From NCBI RefSeq assembly GCF_029227915.1, contig NC_079884.1, forward strand, positions 1,674,001-1,738,000: a DNA stretch of 64,000 bases, in the 5' to 3' direction. Made by a program: the position numbers and the translations under genes. Positions 36,091 through 46,500 of this stretch are shown here, piece after piece. Under the pieces are notes generated by a model. It was not told the DNA's origin, did no database searches, and saw only the letters and a program-made list of their open reading frames with translations. This DNA comes from Hydractinia symbiolongicarpus (Eukaryota > Cnidaria > Hydrozoa > Anthoathecata > Hydractiniidae). Within the stretch, counting starts at the first letter, position 1, and each line of letters starts with the position of its first letter.

Positions 36091-36654
36091 CGGATTTATA
36101 TTGTGTACGTCACGTGATGTAAACGACTTAATTTGATTTGCTAAAATAAACTTAACGGCTAACTTTCGGAAAATGGTTACCCCCGATACAAAAAACACAA
36201 CAAAAGAACGATCTTAAAAAAAGTGCAAAACGTAAAAGTTTTTTTTGAAATCGAAAAAAGAAAATTTAAGTAAAGAGTTAAAAGTAGAAAAATGAATTTG
36301 GAAGCTACGATCATTTACTGTAGAAGTGAAGATGGAGCTAGAAGCGGTAAAGTGAAGTTAGAAGTAGAAAATAAGAGTTTAAAGGAGATTTAAATTCACA
36401 AATAGTAAGAACTTTGATATTTTAAGACGTTTGGTTTTTATATCTTTACAGCTACTCCGTGTTACTTTCTTATGTAGCACACTTAAAGTTGTCAGGCTGA
36501 CTCGGATTTCGCAGAAAGAAGTCACTTAAAAGCCTCAAATTCTTAACTGTTGTATTTTACCGCGCTTTTTATAAAAAAGCTGGCTAGCATATTTTGCATT
36601 TTTTTTTGCATAATTGTCTTTCCTGCTGCGTAACGAATGTATTTGTACCAAAAT
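36091..36654. other. Intergenic, nothing recognised
   Basis: A purine-rich stretch with repeated 'gaagt' units lies at about 36,290-36,390. No gene. Confidence 0.45.
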
Positions 36655-37500
36655 TCAAAACGCTACATAAAGCTGATAGCTGGCTAACAAACAAATTTGC
36701 TGGCCAAACGGAACATTGGTTTGTTGAACTTACTGTGATATTATTCTCTTATTTGTTATACTAAGAATCCATAGCTAGCCAATTTTTCCAGCTTAAGTAT
36801 ATTTAACTGTACAGTAAATGTATTTCAACAAGTGGCATGATTTACAACGTGATCATATATACTGCAAGTTTAGAAAAGGTATCCATTGAAATTTTGTGTA
36901 AACTTTTGAAGATTTATGGGTAGTGGTAATATACAACACGCTAAATGAAATGATTTTTGTTGATTTGGATGTGCTCCTCAAAAACAGGTCTATTTTACAT
37001 TTCTGTAAACTTTTATGACGACGGACCGTATACAATGTTTCTAAAATAATGATTTTGGTGATTCCGCATTTTCTCCTTGCTCATTGTTTTGTGATATTTA
37101 GATTTGAAAATTGTTGGCATAGGGCAGTACGGATCCGGTTAATTTTTATATTTTGATTGTGTATATTTATAGGGGAAAGAATGGTATGCAACTGAATAAA
37201 CAATTTTTCTAAATTGCAAAACTAAGCCTTTTTTGTATAAGCTTTTGTAAAAACCTTTAGGGAAAATACAATGCATAAAGAACTTATTTAAAGTCATTTG
37301 TGCTTGCTGTTGCTAGCCTTTTTTTGACACGTAATCTTAATCAGATGTAAATATTTATTAGAGTGTGTCTGTCTGTCTGCAACAAGCAAAGTGGATATCT
37401 CCATTTTCTTTGATGTCGTCGAAAAAGATATGACTCAAATGTTAAATTTTTTGACGTAACAGCACGACGTCAACAACACTACTTTAACATCAATATCTTT
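36655..37500 (-). repeat. Long dispersed repeat, inverted relative to 63,095-64,000
   Basis: From 'acgctacataaagctgatagctggctaa' to the R2 end at 37,500, the sequence is the reverse complement of 63,095-64,000 in the same order: the 'gtgctcctcaaaaacaggtctatttt' block, the 'ttttctccttgctcattg' block, the 'gcataccat' and 'tgacacgtaatc' blocks, then R2. The 63-kb copy holds about 300 extra bases (63,625-63,920). No coding frame. Confidence 0.75.
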
Positions 37501-38057
37501 CATTTTTGGTGAATCATGACGCAATGTCTTTTCGTCTGTAAATGCGAAAGCCCACTTCAATCACAAAGCAACACGTATTCTGCGCGATCACTCGTCAAAG
37601 CGACAAAAATCCCTAATAAATATTTCGCAATATTGAGAAGCGCGTACCGATTTGCTAAGAGATTGAAATTGATCTTCGTTCGTAATGCCGTTAAAAAATG
37701 CTAAACTAAGGTGCTCAAAAAAATAAACTATTAGTCGAGTTATTTTCTAGCACAGCCTATTTTATCTAGCAAAAATTGGGGTTAAAGGTTCTATCCAAAG
37801 TTGAAAAGTGAATGAAGAAAGCGATTTTTCTACTTTGTACTAATCCTCACATGAAGTAACAAAACATCCTTAAACGCGTAAATTACGCTATTACGTATTT
37901 TGTCGCTAAGATATTAATTGTTATTTGATCCCGCTGATTAAGTGCTTTAATTAATTATAATTGACCTAAAACCCTTTTAACCTTATTTCTATGTTTATAA
38001 GAAATCTGAGAGTCATGGATGCCTTCTTTCAGGAATAGTTGTTAAAATTAAATGTAC
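37501..38057. other. Intergenic; includes duplicated downstream flank of the proline-rich gene
   Basis: 37,787-37,880 matches 30,655-30,720 (gaaagcgatttttctac.ttgtactaatcctcac). Here about 190 bases separate it from exon c, whereas in copy 1 it directly follows exon c. Confidence 0.5.
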
Positions 38058-38892
38058 CTCAACACGAGTCTCCAATGCACGAATCCGATCCTCCCTTGCA
38101 TCCAGGTACCTCCTAAACCATAACGGTGTGCGCTAAATAATAAAGGATAAGTTTTAAATACATCATTCATTTTATTTATAAACGTTTAGTCAGATACATT
38201 GACATAATGAATACGTTAAACTTACTTCAAGCCAAGGCTGAAAGTCTTCCGGTGGATCCAGCCTAGTGAAAGGGGAAAAATTGTCAATCGTAAAACAGAA
38301 GCTCTGTGAGAGCAATTTGAGGCTATATTATAGATTAAAAACTCGCACGAATGCGTTTTCATGAAAAAGTGTAGTAGGTTGGGACAAATTAGCGAGACCG
38401 ATCACGTATAAGCGCGAAAAGAAAATTATAATTTTAATAAATTCGCAGAAAAAACGTTATACATACGGAATAACATGGAACTGCTCAGCTGCTGCGGGTG
38501 CATTAGGAGCTGCTGGTGGTGCAGCTAATGGTGGTGGTGGCGGTAGCGGTGGTCTAGTTAAAGGTGGTGGTGGTGGTGGTGCTTGCTCAATCGGTGGTGC
38601 TGGTGCCGGTGGTGGTGATGGCTCCCGTGGTGGTGATGGCTCCCGTGGTGGTGCTGGCTCCCGTGGTGGTGTTGGCTCCGGTGGTGGTGGTGGTGCTGGC
38701 TCTGGTGCTGGTGCTTGCTCCTGTGGTGGCGCTGGCGCTGGTGGTGGTGCTTCTAGATGTGGCAGTGGTGATGGGGGTGGTGATGGTGCTGGTGCTGGTG
38801 CAGCTGGTGCCTGCGGTAGTGGTGGTGGTGGATCTTGGTTTACTCTCCTCCTCCGTCGCTCTCTCACATAAACTGGCTGGCCATCATTTGGT
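38058..38892 (-). CDS. Proline-rich gene, copy 2 (three visible exons, intact frames)
   Basis: Minus strand: exon a 38,892-38,467 (426 nt; acceptor TTTCTTGTAG, donor CC/GTATGT), exon b 38,262-38,226 (37 nt; acceptor TTCACTAG, donor GAA/GTAAGT), exon c 38,132-38,058 (75 nt; acceptor ATTATTTAG, donor GAG/GTACAT). Phases agree throughout (2, then 0, then 0). Exon a encodes PNDGQPVYVRERRRRRVNQ, then about 110 residues of Pro-rich sequence with PPREPSPPREPSPP repeats, then AAAEQFHVIP. Exon b gives LDPPEDFQPWLE. Exon c gives RTPLWFRRYLDAREDR followed by IRALETRVE, a likely amphipathic helix or coiled-coil start. The gene continues in both directions outside the visible exons. Conservation of all splice sites and phases with copy 1 is strong evidence for a real gene. 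The family is not recognised. Confidence 0.7.
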
Positions 38893-39064
38893 CTACAAGA
38901 AAGAAATAATGTATATAATACATTACATTCTTTCTTTCCTTATTGACTGCATCAAAATTCTTACGAAATAATAGAGTAAATGAAAGTTTTTTTTGTAATG
39001 GTTCTTTGTATAAATGGAATAGGTTTTATTGTTTTATCTGAACTAAATGTTTCTCATTATTATA

Positions 39065-39240
39065 TTTTCTAGAAATTTTGTGTAAAGCTGTTCAGAACCC
39101 CTGTGATACATAACCATGTAAGTGGTGTGAAAAGCTCTCCCAATCTTTTGAGAATCACTATCTTCTAACAAAAGTTAATAACACATTGATTGGTTACGAA
39201 ATAAGTTTTGAGACGTGAAACCTGCCAAGAGATCTTAGAC
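39065..39240. repeat. Duplicated non-coding flank of the proline-rich genes
   Basis: Partner of 32,100-32,300; marks the upstream end of the duplicated segment. Confidence 0.7.
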
Positions 39241-40353
39241 CAAATCAAACTCCAATTGTTTTTGATTTTTTAACAAAATACAAAGTTAAAAATCACCATT
39301 TGCGAGGAATGAATTAAACCAAGCAAATTTGAAAATTTTATGAATTATGTCCAACACTGAGAATTAAACACAGATTTACCTGTTGCAATATATGCTCAAC
39401 TCTTTATTAAGAAGCTGCCTAACAAACTGAATAATCTTTTTTGATGCTAATTTTACGATAGCCCTTTTTCATACTAAATTTTACATATTACACAAAATTT
39501 TAAACTACTTAATTTTGTACAATACATGGTATCACAGTCCCAATATTTAACATGTTAATGGTAAACAACAGTATAAACAAAAAAGACTTTTGTTTCGGAT
39601 GGGTCATTATTTGACAGTAACTAAAACTGACTAACTTTTCACGGCAAGAGGTTCATGTATTTCTGAATAACAAATGTGATCTTGCTTGTCTTTGCTAAGT
39701 TCAACAAAATTTATAAATTTCAATATCTCTTTACCGTTTTTTGAAAACACACGATCCTATGTGTATAGGACCATGCGTTTACAACAACAAAATTGTGATC
39801 AGGGTTTCAATCTCTTCACTTGACATATAACATGTTAACAAATTTCTAAAGGGAAATTGTGCAAATTTAAAAGACGGATCTTTTTTACTGATTTCTTTGC
39901 CTAAGCAGATTTTTACACGGAACCTTGTTTTATGGTAATTTGCTAAGTCTGAGTTTAATTCTTATAAAAAGGATGTTCTTCGTTTTATTTGTTAACTGGC
40001 GTGTTAGGGAACACTTGGGATCAAAACGAGGCCAATTTCCTTAAGATTGGTCAATCACCCGTTTCAGAACAGGCGGGTTTATAACGTCATAACAAATCTC
40101 TTTAACTGTGGTTAATATAATGTAACACTTCAACCCTTATAGACTTTAAGTTAATATTTTTTTTTATTATTTGCTGTTTGATTATTTTGCAGCAGCTCCA
40201 AGCGTTGATGTCGATGTTTTTGCTGCCTTTTGCTTTTCTACATATTAAAGGGATGTAAATTATTTTGATTAAGTCGTCTTCTTAAAAGAATTTTCAAACA
40301 CAAAATAAAATAAGTATTTGAACTTTTACATGAGGCTACCCTCTTTATAATTA
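39241..40353. other. Intergenic or intronic
   Basis: An inverted R1-like fragment lies at 39,690-39,770 and an R1-related stretch with 'taacgtcataac' at 40,010-40,110. A possible minus-strand exon at 40,190-40,245 (after AATATGTAG, KRQQKHRHQRLELLQ) is too short to support alone. Confidence 0.4.
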
Positions 40354-40409
40354 TCAGGATGTTTGTTGATGTTCTTCTTCTTGATCACGTTCAGAGTATT
40401 TGCGACCGC
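40354..40409 (-). CDS. Candidate terminal exon, hydrophilic tail
   Basis: Minus strand: acceptor TATTTAG then GRKYSERDQEEEHQQTS and TGA at 40,354-40,356. The Glu/Gln/His-rich composition resembles the Q-rich exons of the proline-rich family. It is short, so confidence is limited. Confidence 0.3.
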
Positions 40410-40708
40410 CTAAATATGCAACGATCTATCATTGTTGTGCAAAATTTATAACATGCTAAGTGGCGCGAAAGGAGAAATGCAAAAATACATTGCAGCCGAA
40501 ATTCTGTACGAGTTTGCTGCTGCGATATTTCTGTACAGCTTTGATTTCTATGACGTCGTTAACGCTACTCATTTGACACAAAGTTTGTGCTGTTACTGTT
40601 GTTGTTGATAATCTTCTTCTTCTTCTTCATGTTGGTTATATTACTTAAAGAGAAGGAAGATAGCAATCAAAAATTAATCTTGCTCAGCTTTAAAAAAAAA
40701 GAAATTAC

Positions 40709-40804
40709 CTGTAATATTGACCAAACAAGGTGATTCTTATATGTCAACTTGGAATTAAAATCTTCTTCCGTTAATGTTATCTTCTTCGAATTTTCGTTTT
40801 CGGT
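40709..40804 (-). CDS. Orphan 32-codon exon with consensus splice sites
   Basis: Minus strand: acceptor TTAATTCAG, 96 nt fully open, donor CAG/GTAATT; phase 0 on both sides. The peptide runs TENENSKKITLTEEDFNSKL then TYKNHLVWSILQ. The acidic-polar first half and amphipathic second half look like a structured piece. It lies upstream (minus sense) of proline-rich copy 2 and could be one of its earlier exons, though the phase to the next known exon is untested. Confidence 0.45.
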
Positions 40805-40809
40805 CTGAA

Positions 40810-41609
40810 TTAACTTAAATGAAACGTTAGTTATATTAAAGCTTTTGCAAGTCCGCCTGGTAAAGAAACAGTAAATTTAAAAGCTAACAATAATTTACTT
40901 TCATTTATAATATCCCTATAATACTTAATGTATAGTTGTTTATAGTAAGTGACAGCTTGAATTTTTATTTTCTAATAAGCAACAAAATACCCCTCTAGTG
41001 CTACATTTCCAAGTGGTAATTGATACTAAAGAAAAATTTCAGGAAAATATCGCATATCTTTTTTTCTACTGCGCTGTAACTGCCAAGCATTAATTGAGAA
41101 AATTATTATAGCATCTAAAGTCATTGGCTGGAAGAATTGTCGCGATTTTTTTTCGCCTAGCGGAGATTAAGTTTTAAACTAAAACCCTCATCAATACAAA
41201 AACCCGTAAATTATTCCATGTCTACTTAGAGAAATAACAAGGTCAATTAGGTTATATTTGACGTTTTAATCGAAAATGCAATAATATTTTGTTACTTTTT
41301 CTAGCAATATTTTTTTGGGTTTTCCATTGAAAAATAAGAACACTTCTATCTGAAAAAAAAAAAAAAAACAAGAAACATTTTGAACATGATCAAGCCGAAG
41401 AATTCCTTCAGAAAGATGTGTAATATATTAAAAATAAATATAATATCTTTCATATCCGACTGTAAAACTTTGTTTGTGGCACAGATTATAAATTAATGCA
41501 GCAGATTATTGTAGCAGGTTGTTTGTTGTTGAAAGTTTTAGTTGGAGGAAAGCTCCAGAACATCGTACAACACTAATCCAAAAAGGTGTGTCACACGAGG
41601 ATATTTAAC
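40810..41609. other. Intergenic, promoter upstream region
   Basis: AT-rich, with a 17-base A run near 41,351. No gene. Confidence 0.45.
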
Positions 41610-41639
41610 TATATAAAAAGTTACTCTTCTAACATTCAG
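41610..41639 (+). promoter_or_regulatory. Candidate core promoter: TATA box and initiator
   Basis: TATATAAAA at 41,610-41,618 is followed 28 bases downstream by TTCAGG, an initiator-like site with A at 41,638. The spacing is right for a TATA-driven RNA polymerase II start. An ATG and a consensus donor follow closely. Confidence 0.5.
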
Positions 41640-41641
41640 GT

Positions 41642-42131
41642 ATGAAATATCTTTTCCCTATTTCATCTATGGACAACTGGCTGTTAGCATCCCTGTGAGT
41701 AAAGAGAGAACTTCTGAATAAATATTTTTTTTAAATGCAGCAAAAATACACATTTTTTAACATAAAGATTATAAATTATTGTCATCGAACCTTGTTTTGA
41801 TACAAAATTGAAAAAACATAACATGTTCTTCTGTTTTATACATTCTACTCATTGCTGATTTGTGCCACAAAAAAGGAAACAGGAATTTCAAACAAGGAAC
41901 ATTGATGAAACTGCAATGACGGACATCTTTCAATTTTCTTATATTAATAATACTTTAACGCAAGGCACATATTTTGTCAGTTTAACTTTAGAAGTTTCTA
42001 ATTGGGATATCCTTATTCACATTCAAGTTAACGATGACTCTGGTTCTTCTTTCACTTATAATGTTGAAAAAGAAAATCTTACAGTTCTTATTCGCACCAC
42101 AATGAACAATTTAACGTCAGATTTTTGCTAA
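41642..42131 (+). CDS. Candidate first two exons of an Ig-like secreted or membrane protein
   Basis: Exon 1 may start at ATG 41,642 or, with a more normal leader, at ATG 41,669; the two are in frame. It ends at a good donor CCCT/GTGAGT (41,694) in phase 2. An acceptor at 41,875 (AAAAAAG/GAAACAG) restores frame into a stretch with alternating strands (FQFSYINNTL, TYFVSLTLEV, DILIHIQV, FTYNVEKENLTVLIRT, ending NNLTSDFC) and a TAA. The beta-strand pattern, several N-glycosylation sites and a final Cys resemble an Ig fold cut at strand F. No convincing signal peptide is seen, and the stop directly after the Cys suggests a truncated or decayed gene. Confidence 0.4.
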
Positions 42132-42319
42132 TCGTTAGTTATCCTTAAAAGCAATTTTACCTTTGTTACCTTAAAATCATATAATGTAACTAAAAGATAT
42201 CTCATTATGAATATTTTTTTTTATTGTGGATTGGATAAGTATAAAGTTTTAGTATGAATACTAAGAGTAGTACTCTAAATCAGAATTATTATGTTCCTCT
42301 TACGCCTCTTACTGAAAAG

Positions 42320-42531
42320 AAATTTTTTTTTGTCCTAATGACGTGGTGAAAGAAATTCAGTTTTTTGATTGGCTCGCAAAATGTATGTTTTTTTTGCCTA
42401 AGAAAGATCAGGTTTTAAGCTATAAGTTTTCGCGAAGAAACTATTATCACAATGCTACCAAATTTATGAAAGTCGATCTGCAAGTGAGCTGTATTGACCC
42501 AATAAACTCAGTTTTAAAGCGAGAATTTTAG
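42320..42531 (+). CDS. Candidate Ig-like exon (C-x12-W-x39-C)
   Basis: After an acceptor CTTACTGAAAAG the frame opens in phase 1, the usual phase for Ig exons. It reads EIFFCPNDVVKEIQFFDWLA, then about 30 residues, then FMKVDLQVSCIDPIN and a TAG. The Cys-12-Trp-39-Cys spacing matches strands B, C and F of an Ig domain. The DxGxYxC motif is not kept and no good donor follows. This may be a decayed exon of the same gene as the promoter at 41.6 kb. Confidence 0.35.
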
Positions 42532-43333
42532 TATGGCTGTTTGCCTCAGTTTATACTAACTAGTTCTGTTGATTGTTTCGTGTTTTTAAAACGAGTGTAT
42601 TACTAAAATATCGCTTTGCATGTATCCTATGACTTTATATCATATAAATTGATGATTATCCTATTTCGAAGTAAGACATACGTATGACAACAAACGGTAT
42701 AAAAAGTAAGTACTTTACATGAATTCTAAGCAAACTGTATATGTATTTATAACATGACGTTTTTTATATGCATGCAACTAGCTGATGAACAATACTGCAA
42801 TTTCTTTATCGTCGGTTTGGAGCTAACACAATTTATATGATCCTTTGCCCAGTGCACCATCGTGAATAATTCTGTTGACCAGTAAATCTGAGTGCAACCC
42901 TGTCAAGCATATTCACAGATGGTTATTCTTGGTAAGCATTTCCACAATCTTAAATCGTGTTTTTGGCATCATTATTACGTTTCTATGTGAACTAAAAATC
43001 TAGTTATTCGAATTTGATAAAATTCCTTGATTGTTGAGGAGTATTTGGCAGAAAAAGGAACTTTAGGTCCTTTTGATTTTTATAGTTTCTCTTATTCCAT
43101 AATTCGCTTTAGTGACATGGGGAGCTCTGTTCTAGTCGTATAGACTTTTAAATAAATTATTTTACTAATTTTCTCATTGTTTTGAAAATCTTTGACCTTC
43201 GAAACCTTTTGTTTACAAACCTGTTTGTCCACAATTCCAGAAAGTTATGTGCCTTGTTTAACTGGTATATTTCTTATGAAAAATTAGAAAAGTTTATGAT
43301 ACACAAGATTGTTTATCTTTGTCTTTTCTTCAG

Positions 43334-43533
43334 GAACCGTTGAATTCATGATTATCCTTCCAACAGTGTCAAGGTTTCAGGCATTTGAAGCATGTAAACA
43401 TGTTGAGACGCCGGATTTGCTGTTGCGGCGTCCTATCGTGATTCGAATTCGCGTGATAGTGGCCGATAGACATATCAAATGCATTTGTAGCATTTCAAAA
43501 GCCAACTTATGTACTTTTTTTTGTAGCATATGA
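43334..43533 (+). CDS. Candidate Ig-like exon end
   Basis: Acceptor GTCTTTTCTTCAG, phase 1. The frame reads TVEFMIILPTVSRFQAFEAC, then RRPIVIRIRVIVADRHIKCI then CSISKANL. The last part resembles Ig strands E-F (hydrophobic alternation, Asp, then x-C). A donor-like AT/GTACTT follows in phase 1. Family assignment is weak. Confidence 0.3.
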
Positions 43534-43539
43534 TATAGA

Positions 43540-46500
43540 GCCTTTGACAACAAGAATTTTAATTTACATTTTTAACCCTAAAACCATATATTTTAAGCAT
43601 AGAAAAATAATTTTGTCTATTTTTGCAATAACTTTGGCTATAGCAGGTCAGCTAACGTAGAAAATTAGATAGCCAAATACAGACAGACAGGTGCATTTTG
43701 ACGCTAGCCATCGTTAATACCCTTGTGTTATTTTTACCCAACCTGAAGCTAGCTACAATAGAAAGTAATATGGAGGCGTACACTTTTTAATAATAATCCA
43801 GTAAATTTTAGCTACAATACTCAGTTTAACATATTTTTCTTTTCATACATCGTAATTTATTGTTTACGGTTTGACAAGAATCCCACGGCTGTGATAAAAT
43901 CTAAAATTTTGACAGACAATAAAATTCAGACATGCTAACCCGCATCTGAGAATAAGCGAAGAAAGTTAACAACAGCCATGAAGAACTGATAATTAGCTTT
44001 AACTATGCGGTAGATGCATATACAGCTAATACCGAAGAGATACTTTCTGTATGAGATTTCCACACTATACCTCATTTCTCGTGTCATGTTAATTCGATAT
44101 TTATTATGAAATTCATGATATGAAATTTATCAGTCATTTCAATTTTTCTAACGAACATTTCACTTGCTTTGTTGTGTCCTTTATTTTATCGAGCCCTTAA
44201 CAATATGATGACATGTTGTATTTGATTTTCCGCGGTAGAAATGCTTAATGCGTTACTATCCGACAGAGAGGGAAGGTAATTATTTTTTAAATTTTCGTTT
44301 TTAGTGGGACTTAACGAAAAGTCCAAGAAACTTAAAAAACCTCTGGAAGTAAAACTGCATTCAAAGTTGTGATATAGCAACAAAAAGAAAGCAGCGTATA
44401 TCGCTACAAATATTTGAGGAGTTAAGAAATTCGTACTCACAGTTAAGAAGGAGAAAATTAAAAAACAATATCATAGCATATTGAGAAAATGGAGGAAAAT
44501 ACTGATGCTGCATGGTTTGATAACAGCTGATCTGAAAAAGAAAGTACGCTTTAAAAACGAGAAAAAAGAATACAACTTTGCCATAAACTGAATTAACACC
44601 AATTTATTTAATTATTGTCTCTTTAACCTCTCTTTTCATTTTTGAAAAGGAAATTTATTAAAAGGATACAAATCAATGTCATGTAATGCACAACGTATAT
44701 TACATATATAAATGTATGTATATAAATTTATTCAAGCTGGCTTTTGATATCTTTGTTGAACAAGTAACATATTAAGCAGGCAGTACATGATTTTAAGCAA
44801 AACCTGTGGACGAAACAGGATTTATTTTGTTGAAATCGATTATTGAATTCAAAAAAATTGATTGTTTATTATCCTTTTTTGATTCAATTTCTTGAATTTT
44901 AATTTCTTTCAGGGAAAACCTTTTGAGGAAACTGATTGGTCATTGTTTCGTTTGACAAATCCGAAAAGTTGAAAATATCTAACTTCTGAAATTTAAATTG
45001 ACAAATTGAATTCAACAAGTTGAAGCAAAAAAGGGTAAACACACAATTATTAAATTTGTGGATTTGATAAATCGATGGTCCTTTTGTGAGATTTCTGGTG
45101 GACTCTCGATGACTCGAACAACCACAGGGAATCAGAAACTGTTCAAGTTATAAAGAGGTTCGGGTAATATAGTGTTGGGAGTTTTTGTATAAATTTTGTA
45201 TAAAAGAACAATTAAGCGTGATTTTTATGACTCCATTTTCTTCTTTACGTTTTGTCCCAGCAACAGACGCCATGATCGTAAAACTTTAATACCAAAGAAT
45301 CATGTTTACGTTTTGTTTGAATGACATTTGAATCATTTGAGACTCCTTACACACGTAAATATAAAAAATCGAATCAGTTAAGACTTTATTTAGGTTTACA
45401 GTGCCAAAACAAAGCAACAACGGCAAAGTTCTAGGTACATGTTGCGGCACTGGAGTTTTAAGGAGAGGTTCGAATTATAGGGGTTCGAGTAATAGAGAGT
45501 TTTTATGAGAGTTTCTTAGGAAATTATACAACAGATATTTTTTTTACTTAAATTTCCACTTTTCTTCTTTATCAATGTTCCCATAGCCATCCATATTTAT
45601 ATAGACCCACATACTTCAATTAAAACCAAAAATAGAAACAAGAAACGATTGTGAAAAAAAGTTAATTTTACTGTATTTCGCAGATGTCGTATTGTTAACC
45701 AACAACAATATTCCAATTTCAAGTATAAAAATGGAAAAAATGCGATAGCTGTAAAGAACACAAAAAAGCTTTTAATGGCTAATTATACTAAGCGTAGCGT
45801 CTAATAATCCTGCACCGGCTAAATACATATTCTGTCACAGGCTAATTATCAGTTCACCCAGACTTTTCAGTGCAAGTAACAATAAACTGTTATCAGGTTT
45901 CGACAGTTTTTCTTTGAAAAAAAAAAGATCCTGTGGGAATATAAATCTTTATTTGATAGAAGTACCCCTTTTTCCCATAAGAACAGGAGTTGTGTGTCCA
46001 CAGGCATGAAAATATTACACAAAGCAAGACAAAGGTTTTTTGTCGCTGGCTCTTTAAGAAAAAAAGGCACTCTGATCAAAGCACTATTTTATGTAATTAG
46101 CTCTAGCTAGCTCAATAGCTAAGTAACTTCACGAGTATTAAAAGGGGTATATCTCCACCAATCAAAAGGATTGTGTTTAGCTTCCAAAAACTCAATAAAG
46201 CCATAACGACCACTTTTAGTCATGGACGTACACAAAATGTTCTGGCCACAAGAAAAGTACACAAACTTTATTCACATTGGTCATTAAATTGGCAAAGATT
46301 AAAATGAAGCAACTCCATTGGCTTGCAAGATAATAGAAATTTTCCGAGGCTTTGGCCTGAACACAAATCTAACAGCGTCCAGCCTAGTTGCCCTGTCTAT
46401 ATCTATCTATCTATCTATCTCTATCTCCTCAGGCGATTTCAAAGATTCCGCCTTCGCTGGCGGCAATCAATAAGAAATAAAAGAAATAATAAAAGGGTAA

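Noticed and set aside
38564-38971. Val/Leu-rich plus-strand frame of 135 codons
   Set aside because: Antisense shadow of the proline-rich exon at 38,467-38,892.
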